NCBI RefSeq assembly: GCF_003610695.1
Contig: NZ_RAQH01000002.1
Span: 310,001 to 374,000 of the forward strand
Length of the DNA: 64,000 bases
Direction: 5' to 3'
Origin: Epilithonimonas arachidiradicis
GTDB lineage: Bacteria > Bacteroidota > Bacteroidia > Flavobacteriales > Weeksellaceae
Each line of letters begins with the position of its first letter. Within the stretch, counting starts at the first letter, position 1. The position numbers and the translations under genes were made by a program. The notes under the pieces were generated by a model, which made no database searches, was not told where the DNA came from, and worked only from the letters and a program-made list of their open reading frames with translations. Below, piece after piece: positions 1 to 8,500 of the stretch.

Positions 1-1
1 T

Positions 2-643
2 CACGAATTTGTGTTGGTGGATACAGCCGGAATGAGAAGAAAATCTAAGGTTAACGAGGATTTGGAATTTTATTCCGTGATGCGTTCCATTCGTTCTATC
101 GAATATTCCGATGTTGTGATCATTATGGTAGATGCAACTTTGGGTTGGGAATCTCAGGATATGAACATTTTCGGATTGGCTCAAAAGAACAGAAAAGGTA
201 TCGTTATTTTGGTGAACAAATGGGATTTGGTTGAAAAAGAAACTAACACAATGCGTGATTTCGAAGCGGCTATCAAACATAAAATCGGTCAGTTCAATGA
301 TGTTCCAATTCTATTCGTTTCTGCTTTGACAAAACAAAGAATTCTGAAAGCGGTTGAGGTGGCAATGCAGGTTTATGAAGACCGTAAGAAAAAAATCAAA
401 ACGTCTAAATTGAACGAAGTGATGCTTCCTATTTTTGAAGGAACGCCGCCACCGGCAATCAAAGGAAAATATATCAAAATCAAATATTGTGTGCAGCTAC
501 CAACACCGTCGCCACAATTCGTATTTTTCTGTAATCTTCCGCAATATGTGAAAGAGCCATACAAACGTTTTACCGAAAACCAGCTTAGGAAAGAGTTTGG
601 TTTTACAGGTGTTCCAATCGAAGTTTATTTCAGACAAAAATAA
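2..643 (+). CDS. der: GTPase Der (EngA), C-terminal part
   Basis: This is the 3' end of a double-domain GTPase that acts in assembly of the 50S ribosomal subunit. The gene begins before the window; the frame is already open at base 2. The visible 213 residues start inside the second G domain: DTAG (G3) is near the start, followed by the G4 motif NKWD and the G5-like FVSAL. After residue ~120 comes the C-terminal KH-like RNA-binding domain, rich in Lys and Arg. Der is usually about 435 aa, so roughly half is missing because of the window edge and not because of truncation. A strong terminator follows, so it does not read into upp. Confidence 0.93.
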   Translation, partial: HEFVLVDTAGMRRKSKVNEDLEFYSVMRSIRSIEYSDVVIIMVDATLGWESQDMNIFGLAQKNRKGIVILVNKWDLVEKETNTMRDFEAAIKHKIGQFNDVPILFVSALTKQRILKAVEVAMQVYEDRKKKIKTSKLNEVMLPIFEGTPPPAIKGKYIKIKYCVQLPTPSPQFVFFCNLPQYVKEPYKRFTENQLRKEFGFTGVPIEVYFRQK

Positions 644-648
644 TTTTC

Positions 649-684
649 AACCCTTTCAGAGCTTAGGTTCTGAAAGGGTTTTTT
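649..684 (+). terminator. Rho-independent terminator of der
   Basis: An 11-bp perfect stem (AACCCTTTCAG with its complement) closes a 10-base loop and is followed by a T run. It begins five bases after the der stop codon. Confidence 0.85.
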
Positions 685-724
685 ATTAATTTTAAATATT
701 CATAAATAAAAATCACAATAACTA

Positions 725-1375
725 ATGTTTACAATATTATCAGATAATTTCTCTCTTGTCAATTCTTGGATTAATGATTTAAGAAACGTTGAGGTACAAC
801 AAGACCGAATGAAATTCCGTAGAAATATGGAAAGAATTGGAGAAATTGCAGCTTTCGAAATTAGTAAAACACTCGATCAGAAAGAGATTGAAATCACAAC
901 GCCTCTTGATACCATCAGAGTTAAAGAAATTGAAACACAACCTGTTATCACCACTATTCTGAGAGCCGGGGTTCCTTTGTTTCAAGGGATTTTGAATTAT
1001 TTTGATAAGGCGGATTGCGGTTTCGTTGCAGCTTACAGAAAACACGACGCAAACGATTATTTCTCTATCAAACAAGATTATCTGACTTGTCCGAAATTAG
1101 ACGCTCGTCCGCTTATCGTAGCAGATCCGATGCTTGCAACAGGCGCGTCTCTGATTGAAGCGATTAAAGATTTGTTGACCAACGGAAAACCGACTTCCAT
1201 TCATATTGTTGCAGCCATCGCAAGCAGACAAGGTGTTGAGACGATTCAGAATGCTTATCCGGATGCGAAAGTTTGGGTTGGCGCCTTGGATGAAAGTCTG
1301 ACCTCAAAAGGTTATATCACACCGGGTTTAGGTGATGCAGGCGATTTGTCTTACGGCGAAAAACTGCAGCGATAA
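725..1375 (+). CDS. upp: Uracil phosphoribosyltransferase
   Basis: Salvage enzyme that makes UMP from uracil and PRPP in the cytoplasm. The 216-aa length fits the family. The signature ILRAGVPLFQGIL lies near residues 77-89, and the PRPP loop VADPMLATGAS near residues 132-142. The C-terminus GYITPGLGDAGD is the uracil-binding loop of this family. The ATG start gives the full N-terminal helix. The gene stands alone between the der terminator and the convergent comF, and no regulatory hairpin was seen in its short leader. Confidence 0.95.
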   Translation: MFTILSDNFSLVNSWINDLRNVEVQQDRMKFRRNMERIGEIAAFEISKTLDQKEIEITTPLDTIRVKEIETQPVITTILRAGVPLFQGILNYFDKADCGFVAAYRKHDANDYFSIKQDYLTCPKLDARPLIVADPMLATGASLIEAIKDLLTNGKPTSIHIVAAIASRQGVETIQNAYPDAKVWVGALDESLTSKGYITPGLGDAGDLSYGEKLQR

Positions 1376-1422
1376 TTGTTAGTTGTTAAATTTATCATTA
1401 ACAATTAATCAATAATAATTAA

Positions 1423-2079
1423 TCAAACGTCCATCGCCATTACCAAAATACTGATTTTTACATTCTTGGAATTACGGAGAATTTCCCAGGCGATATTTGA
1501 CATTGTGTTTCCGGTGGTGTAAACGTCATCAATCAAAAGAATATGCTTATCATTGATATTTTCAGTCAATTGGTAAGCATTTTTTGTTTTCAGTCTTTCG
1601 GTTTGATTTTTCTTGGCTTGCGCCCGGGAATGTTTTATTCTTTTTAATAAAGTATGATTGACAGGAATCTGATAATGCTTCGACAATTCGTTTCCAAATA
1701 GATGAAGCTGGTTATAGCCGCGTTGTTTCAGTTTTTTATAATGGAGCGGAACTGTTACAAGCAAATCCGGTTTGTGGTTACGGAAATCTATTCTTTCAGT
1801 AATCCATTTGGCGAGAACTTTTCCGATCTTTTCCCGATGATTATATTTGAGCTGGTGGATGATTCTCTGTGCCAGACTTTCTTTCTCATAAAACAGAAGC
1901 GAGTAAGCATTTTCTACAGGAATTTGTAATGATGCTTTGTCCATCAGAGAATTATTTCCGAAATAATTATGATTTGAGAAATTGATTTTGTCCAAGCACA
2001 ATTCACAAACCACCTCCTGCTTGTCAATCAGCTGATTGCAATCCAGACATCGATTCGGGAAGAGAAAATCGAAGATCAT
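1423..2079 (-). CDS. ComF family protein (phosphoribosyltransferase fold)
   Basis: ComF-type protein of 218 aa. An N-terminal zinc-ribbon has two Cys-x2-Cys pairs (CLDC and CELC), followed by a phosphoribosyltransferase fold with the PRPP-binding motif LLIDDVYTTGNT near residue 180. In transformable bacteria the family supports DNA uptake; its exact role in Bacteroidota is less clear. An in-frame ATG at 2139 would extend it by 20 residues, but that start lies inside the terminator hairpin of the upstream phosphorylase gene. ATG 2079, giving MIFDFLFPNRC directly before the zinc ribbon, is therefore preferred. Confidence 0.85.
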   Translation of the reverse strand: MIFDFLFPNRCLDCNQLIDKQEVVCELCLDKINFSNHNYFGNNSLMDKASLQIPVENAYSLLFYEKESLAQRIIHQLKYNHREKIGKVLAKWITERIDFRNHKPDLLVTVPLHYKKLKQRGYNQLHLFGNELSKHYQIPVNHTLLKRIKHSRAQAKKNQTERLKTKNAYQLTENINDKHILLIDDVYTTGNTMSNIAWEILRNSKNVKISILVMAMDV

Positions 2080-2121
2080 AGTTAATAAGTTTCTGAAAAC
2101 TAAATTAAAAATTTTCTTCAA

Positions 2122-2151
2122 ACAAAAAAACCTCTTCATTTGAAGAGGTTC
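2122..2151 (-). terminator. Terminator of the glucan phosphorylase gene
   Basis: Read on the minus strand, a 9-bp perfect stem (ACCTCTTCA with its complement) with a 2-base loop is followed by seven T. It lies 24 bases beyond the phosphorylase stop and decides the comF start. Confidence 0.85.
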
Positions 2152-2174
2152 TAATATTTAATGACAAAAAATCA

Positions 2175-3827
2175 TTAATACAATAATTTGTAATATTCAT
2201 CAGCCATTCTATCACTACCGAACTGGAATTTAACATCATCCATTGCTGTTTGGACGATCTTTCTCCATTGATTAGGATTGTCATAGTATGTTGGAATGAT
2301 TTGATTTTCCAGAACATCATAAAGGTTTTTCAGGTCAAAGCTATCTTGCTCTACTGTTGGCCAATGATGGTAATCAGCTTTTGGAACCACAAAAGAGTTT
2401 TCTCCAGGTTTTGCAAATTCCGGGATCCAGCCGTCGTCTGTAGAAAGATTGACAGAACCGTTCATAGAAGCAGTCATTCCGCTCGTTCCGGATGCTTCTC
2501 TTGGGACTCTCGGATTGTTGAGCCAGATGTCAGAACCTTGTTTTAGAGACTTACTCAGAGATAATTCGTAACCTGTAAGAACAGCCATATTTTTATGATT
2601 CTTGCTTTCTTCAACCAGATTGTTGAAAGTTGAAATCGCGCCATAATCCATTGGGTAAGGTTTTCCTGCCCAAATGATCTGAACCGGATATTTGCTGTTT
2701 TCCAGCATTTTTCTGAAACGTTCTTTGTCAGCTAATAAAAGATCTGCTCTTTTGTAACCGGCAAAACGTCTTGCCCAAACGATCGTTAAAACGCCTGGGT
2801 CAAATAGTTTTCCTGTTTGGTCGGCTACGATTTTGAACATCCTTTTTTTAAGATGTTTCTTTCTGTAATCGAAAAGTGCGTCGTCGCTTTCGTCTTTAGA
2901 ATCATACAAAGGTTTATCTGCCCAATATTTGAATTCCTGAGCATTGGTAATGGATTTGATTTCACAGATTCCCGGATATTTGCTCCACATATCTCTGGAA
3001 ACGACACCGTGAAGCTGGGAAACACCATTGGAAATCCTGGACATCCTCAAAGCGCAAAGCGAGTGGTTGAATCTGTCGTCCTCCACACCTTCGATTTTCT
3101 TAACCTCATCAATCGTTAATCCGCAAAAATAGGACATGTCGTGGCAAAGGTGGATGTTGTGCTTTTCGTTTCCTGCCTCCTCTGGCGTGTGTGTTGTGAA
3201 AACTAATTTTTCCTTCACTTTAGCAAGATCGCCACCGTATTTTCTCAAAAGATAAAATGCTGCGGGCAAACCGTGCGCTTCATTCAGGTGATAAATATCT
3301 CTTTCGAAGTTCATTTCGTCTAGCAATTTAGCGCCTCCTTTTCCGAGAAGAATGTATTGGGCCAGTTTGGTAGACTCGTTAGCATCGTATAATTTATGAG
3401 AAATTGTTTTTGAAAGGTGGTCGTTTTCCGGCACATCTGTACTCAGGAAAAACATCGGGCAAGTCTTGAAAGTTTCAGGGTTTAAATACCAAACTTTTAC
3501 CCAAACCGGGGCATTATGGATTTCAATTTGAAATTTGATGCCAGTATCTTCCAGGAAACTGTACATTTTTTTTGTCCAGATTGGATTGAGGGTTTGGTCT
3601 GCATTTCGGCTTTGATCGTAGTAACCATATTTCCACAAAATCCCGATTCCTACGAAATCCTGTTTTAAGTTATAAGCACTTCTCATATGAGATCCTGCCA
3701 GGAAGCCAAGTCCGCCACTGTATATCTTGAGCGCCTGGTCTATAGCGAATTCCATAGAGAAATAGGCTGTTCTTTTGGAGTAGCTTGGATTGATGCTGTA
3801 AGGCATCTTGAAGTTTTTGAAATCCAT
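2175..3827 (-). CDS. glgP: Alpha-glucan phosphorylase family protein, short form
   Basis: GT35-like protein of 550 aa, predicted to release glucose-1-phosphate from glycogen or maltodextrin. It is of the short type: classical phosphorylases are near 800 aa. Family features include YFSMEFAI and SGGLGFLAGSH at the N-terminus, the FTTHTPEEAGNE segment, and RFAGYKRADLLL in the C-terminal half. The segment aligning with the PLP-binding site reads EASGTSGMTASMNG. The lysine that normally binds PLP (GTSGMKA in short phosphorylases) appears to be Thr452. The activity is thus uncertain: the enzyme may use another residue or belong to a lineage with changed chemistry. A -7 promoter-like motif lies upstream. 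Confidence 0.8.
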   Translation of the reverse strand: MDFKNFKMPYSINPSYSKRTAYFSMEFAIDQALKIYSGGLGFLAGSHMRSAYNLKQDFVGIGILWKYGYYDQSRNADQTLNPIWTKKMYSFLEDTGIKFQIEIHNAPVWVKVWYLNPETFKTCPMFFLSTDVPENDHLSKTISHKLYDANESTKLAQYILLGKGGAKLLDEMNFERDIYHLNEAHGLPAAFYLLRKYGGDLAKVKEKLVFTTHTPEEAGNEKHNIHLCHDMSYFCGLTIDEVKKIEGVEDDRFNHSLCALRMSRISNGVSQLHGVVSRDMWSKYPGICEIKSITNAQEFKYWADKPLYDSKDESDDALFDYRKKHLKKRMFKIVADQTGKLFDPGVLTIVWARRFAGYKRADLLLADKERFRKMLENSKYPVQIIWAGKPYPMDYGAISTFNNLVEESKNHKNMAVLTGYELSLSKSLKQGSDIWLNNPRVPREASGTSGMTASMNGSVNLSTDDGWIPEFAKPGENSFVVPKADYHHWPTVEQDSFDLKNLYDVLENQIIPTYYDNPNQWRKIVQTAMDDVKFQFGSDRMADEYYKLLY

Positions 3828-3863
3828 AGTTCGTATATATATTTTAAGGTCGTCTATAAGCTT

Positions 3864-3872
3864 GCAAATATA
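3864..3872 (-). promoter_or_regulatory. Candidate -7 promoter element of glgP
   Basis: On the minus strand this reads TATATTTGC, matching the Bacteroidetes -7 consensus TAnnTTTG, about 40 bases upstream of the start codon. No convincing TTG -33 box was found at the right distance. Confidence 0.4.
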
Positions 3873-4074
3873 ATAATTAGTTTTTTGTACGGTAGTTTAG
3901 GTGGTATAAAGTCATAAAAGAGAAGTGGAATTGATGTCTTTTGGTTTGTATTGCTTGTTTGTGAAACTTTATAATTTTCTGTTTGTTTTATTACTGTTAA
4001 TTTTTATTCATATAAATATTTTGTAATCAATAAATTACTATCTTAGAACAGGTTTAATTTCTAATAAAAATGAT

Positions 4075-4854
4075 ATGATTTTTTGTGAAGACCTTCAAAA
4101 GAACCTTGAGATTTGCGTCGCTTCCAAAAGTGGCAAAACAGATAATCTGGTAAAATGGTATGACTCTATAGGTAGCGCTAATCTGCACGAACGCGAGGAA
4201 TATCAAAAAAAGACTGAGCTTTTGTTACTCAATACATTGTTCCAGCATTATCCCGAAATGGAAATCGAAAACCTAACCGGAGAAAGTCCCGATTTTATCA
4301 TTAATTATAAAGGAAATCGGATTGGAATAGAAGTTTCGGAGATCATCAACCACTTTGAACTCAAGAAAAAGGAAAGTTATATCAATCATATCTTTCGAAC
4401 TGTGGAAAAATTGTTGTCAGAATATAAAAGTCTCCAAGGTATCTATCATCTTAATATCGATTACTTCCAGGATGATTTTTATAACCAACCGGAACAATTG
4501 ATCAAAGAAATCTCGTCTGCGATTACCAATAACAAAAAAACAAAATTCGTAAGACATATCAGAAGAACGCCTCATCAGAAAGGCGTTCTTTTGTTTTTGG
4601 AGTATCAGTTGTCTCTGTTTGATGAGCTGCATTCTGACAAAATTCTGGAAGTCATCGAAAAGAAGAATACCAAATATCCTCTATATAACAGCAAGACGAA
4701 AGAATGCTGGCTGGTGCTGGTTTCCAATATGCACAACATCGCTTCCCGATACAGCTACATCTACGCCAAAGAAGAACTGAAAAAAGTCAAAAGCCCTTTT
4801 ACAAAAATTTTACACTTGGAAAATCTTTACAGCCAGATGATGGTTATAAAATAA
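4075..4854 (+). CDS. Hypothetical protein, possible PD-(D/E)xK nuclease fold
   Basis: 259-aa cytoplasmic protein with no signal peptide or membrane segment. I do not recognise a named family. Around residues 83-101 the pattern PDFIINYKGNRIGIEVSEI looks like the core of a PD-(D/E)xK nuclease fold: an acidic residue at the start of a strand, then a hydrophobic strand ending in Glu. The usual final Lys is replaced by Ser (EVS), so catalysis is doubtful. The C-terminal half is mixed alpha/beta with many Lys. It stands alone, flanked by AT-rich DNA; a weak promoter-like pair (TTG, then TATCTTAG 15 bases later) precedes it. It could be a remnant of a restriction or defence gene. Confidence 0.6.
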   Translation: MIFCEDLQKNLEICVASKSGKTDNLVKWYDSIGSANLHEREEYQKKTELLLLNTLFQHYPEMEIENLTGESPDFIINYKGNRIGIEVSEIINHFELKKKESYINHIFRTVEKLLSEYKSLQGIYHLNIDYFQDDFYNQPEQLIKEISSAITNNKKTKFVRHIRRTPHQKGVLLFLEYQLSLFDELHSDKILEVIEKKNTKYPLYNSKTKECWLVLVSNMHNIASRYSYIYAKEELKKVKSPFTKILHLENLYSQMMVIK

Positions 4855-4992
4855 CATAAAAAAGGATATCTATGTATTTGTATTTGACTATTGTTTAAAT
4901 TTGAATGTTAGCTGACATATATAAAAAAGGTCGAAAAAACTGAACAACGACTTAAAAACAAAAAAGTAAGTATAATTTCAAAAATTAATATT

Positions 4993-5265
4993 ATGAAAAA
5001 AATCATCTTAACATCAACAATTCTTTTCTCTGTATTGACGATAACTTCTTTTACAACTAATAAATCTACAACAACGTCAATCAATGTTTCAAAAATTGAA
5101 AATAATAATTTAATCTTAGCTTATGTTGTAACGACGAACAATATTCAAATTTATTTTAAGCAGTATGAATGTGCTCAAAGATACATCAATGATTTTGGAG
5201 GAACTTTTACTGGTACAATTTATGTGAAGGATTCGCAGGCAATATCATGTGCTGATCTAGAATAA
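4993..5265 (+). CDS. Small secreted protein of unknown function
   Basis: 90-aa protein with a clear signal peptide: MKK followed by a hydrophobic stretch to about residue 20, then a Thr/Ser-rich segment. The mature part has two cysteines (in YECAQRY and near the C-terminus, ISCADLE) that could form one disulfide. No family recognised. A strong terminator follows, which supports it as a real single-gene transcript. It lies just before the giant T9SS genes but is separated from them by its terminator. Confidence 0.7.
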   Translation: MKKIILTSTILFSVLTITSFTTNKSTTTSINVSKIENNNLILAYVVTTNNIQIYFKQYECAQRYINDFGGTFTGTIYVKDSQAISCADLE

Positions 5266-5296
5266 ATGATAATATCAGCTAATATTTAAAAATTAC

Positions 5297-5331
5297 AGCT
5301 TGCTTTTTGGTAAAAGCAAGCTTACTTTTTT
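5297..5331 (+). terminator. Terminator of the small secreted protein gene
   Basis: An 11-bp perfect stem (AGCTTGCTTTT with its complement) and a 4-base loop, then TTACTTTTTTA. Confidence 0.85.
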
Positions 5332-5479
5332 ATGTGTGACTCCAAATTTTTATAAACTAAAGGTTAAATGTTTATGAAATTTCGGAAAATGGAATTTTAA
5401 CAAATAAGCTTTATCTACAAAATTGATGCGATTTTGACAGTATTTTTACATTTATATTAACATTTTAAAACTCAGGCGT

Positions 5480-5505
5480 TTGTTTTTCTTATGCGGTTAT
5501 ATTTG
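5480..5505 (+). promoter_or_regulatory. Bacteroidetes-type promoter of the first T9SS protein gene
   Basis: TTG at 5480-5482 and TATATTTG at 5498-5505, with a 15-base spacer (a little short). Transcription would start near 5511-5514, almost on the first in-frame ATG, which argues for translation from ATG 5529. Confidence 0.55.
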
Positions 5506-5528
5506 CTTGCTTAATGAAAACAAATGCT

Positions 5529-8500
5529 ATGGATCAACATTTATTCTTTCTGAGAACACAATTTCTTTTAAAGTGTATCAAATCTTTATTTTTTTTCTTT
5601 TTAATTTTAATTGGTGGAAAGGTCTTTTCTCAATATTCTGGAACCGGTACGTTTACTAAGGTTACTGCTGCTTCGGGTTTTACTGATGGCTATTACGTTA
5701 TAGCTTATGGTACAACTCAAGCAATGAATAATACTCATAATGGGACGTTTTTTGCAAATACATCAATTTCTCCGACTTCTGGCACGACAATTACAAATCC
5801 TTCTAAGACAATTGTTTGGAAAATAGAAACTAACGGAACGGGAAAGACCATATATAATGAAGATGCAAACGTTTACGCATCTTATACAGGGAGTAGTAAC
5901 AATATCCAAGCTGTATCTGCTGTAACTACTAATAATCAAAGATGGAGTTTTACTTATTCCGGAGGAACATTCGATGTTCAGAATCTCGGAGTTAGCGGGA
6001 GATCTTTACAATACAATACAAGTGCTCCCAGATTTGCTTGTTATACAGGAAGCCAACAAGATATCACTTTGTATAAGTTAACAGTTGCTGCGACTCCAAC
6101 TCTTACACTTACACCCACTTCTATAACAGGGCTAAACTATGTTCAAGGTTCTGGACCTTCGGCAGCGCAATCCTATAATTTAAAAGGTACTAATTTAACA
6201 GCAGGTGTTACTGTGACCGCGCCTATTAATTTTGAAATTTCAAAAACTTCAACAGGTACCTATACAAGTACTATCACTTATACCGCTGCAGAAGGAAATG
6301 TTTCTGCAGGACAATCCGTATATGTCAGATTGAAAAGCGGATTAACTGCTGCGACTTATGGCGGTACGACAACATACGTGACCAATGCCAGTACTGGGGC
6401 AACCACAGGAAATGTTTCTGTTATCGGTACAGTTACTGCACCTGTTACTTACACGCTAACTTATAATGGTAATGATCAAACCAGTGATGCAAGTACCATT
6501 CCTGCTAATGATAGTTTCACAGGAGGGCAAAGCCCGGGAATTATATTAGCAAATCCTACAACACTCACGAAGAGTGGTTATTTGTTTTCGAGCTGGTATA
6601 GTATTCCGAATGGTGTTAGCGGAGGTGTCATCAATACACCGGGTTCTAGTTACGGGCCTGCGCCGATGCCAAGTAGCAATATCACGATATATGCCCGCTG
6701 GAAATTTAATGTTATTTACAATAACAATGGTGGTTCGGGAACAATTTCTAGCCAGGATGGTTACTATAACGGAACTACCGGTGTTAAATCTGGTACGCTT
6801 GTTCTCAATAATGGTTCAGCTTTTACAAGAACAGGATATACTTTTGGTGGTTGGAAAACAACGGCAGCAGGTATTGAAGCAGACTATAGTGCAGGAGCTA
6901 CTTATACTCACTCTGGTTCTAGTGCAACAGTAACTTTGTATGCCCATTGGATAAAAAATCCACCTAAATTTACAGTAACGCCGACTTCTTTATCCGGTTT
7001 CAATTATGTGGAAAGTAACGGTCCTTCTGCTTCACAATCTTTTGTGTTGAATGGTAGCGATTTGGAAAATACCGATACAGATCCGGTAGAATTGGTAACG
7101 ATAGATGATCGATTTGAAATTGCGGAAAGCGAAACTGGGCCTTATAGTCACGCACTGGCACTTCCAGCTAGTTACACCGGTGCTTCTAAAACATTCTATG
7201 TCCGTTTGAAAGCAGGTTTAACAACTAATGCTAATTATGCTGATACCGTTCTTGTAAGTGGAGGAAGTGCTATAGAAGCCAATTATGCTGAGGTCACATT
7301 GTCAGGAAGTGTCACGGCTTGCTTAGCACCTACTACACAGTCATCAGTTACATCATTCACTTCGGTAACTTCATCTGGAATGACTGTGAATTTAACCTCT
7401 GGTAATGGCGTTGGTAGAGTAGTTGTCATCAATACAGTTAATAATTTTACCAATCCGGTTAGTTCAAATGCTTTACCTATAGCTAATACAGTTTACGGTG
7501 GTGGAGAGCAAGTTATCTATGCTGGAACAGGAAATAGTGTAGCAATAACAGGTTTAGAACCATCTAAGGCATATTATGTCAGAGTTTATGAATACAATAT
7601 TTGTTCAAATAATTATATATACAATACAACAACAATTACTAATAATCCGAGAACAGTAACTACACCTTGTCAAATTCCTTTGACTCCGAATGGTGAAATT
7701 ACACCTTCGGAAAATCCGGTGTGTAGTACTGCGGTTCTTATTTATGAAATAGGGACTCAAGATGAAGCCAATATGACGGCAGGTGCCATTTTTTATTGGC
7801 AGACAACAGCTACAGGAACATCTACAGCCAATCGGGTAGTTTTTGCTAATGGTTCTTCGGCTTCTGAGCCTTATTCTGTTACAGCCTCAGGTAATTATTA
7901 TGTGCGTGCTTATAATGGTTTCTGCTGGAGCACGGGTTCTTATGTAACACAAGAGCCAATCTCTATATTATCAGCGCCAAATATCACGACTCAGCCAACC
8001 AACCAAAGTGTCGTAACTGGAGCTAATGCAAGCTTCTCAATAGCAGCTTCTGGATCTGCGCCCTTCACTTACCAATGGCAGGAAAGCTCTACTGGCTCAG
8101 CCGGCACCTGGGTGAATGTAGGAACAAGCAGTAATACATTGACTCTTACAAATGTGTCATTATCTAAAAATGGATATAAATATCACGTCATCGTAAGTAA
8201 CGATTGTGGTAGCAGAACTTCTAATACAGTGACACTTTCGGTGATAACCGGACCTTGCTTTGAAGAGACTTTTAATGCAATTACGGCAGGTAATAATACT
8301 AGTACAAGTGGTTCAAGCTCGATTTGGTCCGGGAATACCAATTTTCCGACGACTTCTACTGTTTATCAGGCAGGTGGCGCAATTAGAATTGGAACGACAG
8401 CTAGTGGAACAATTACTTCAAGAAATTTAACTGAAGTGAGTGGTAATATTACTGTAGAGCTAGATGTAAAAGGATGGACTACTGTTGAAGGTAGTTTTAA

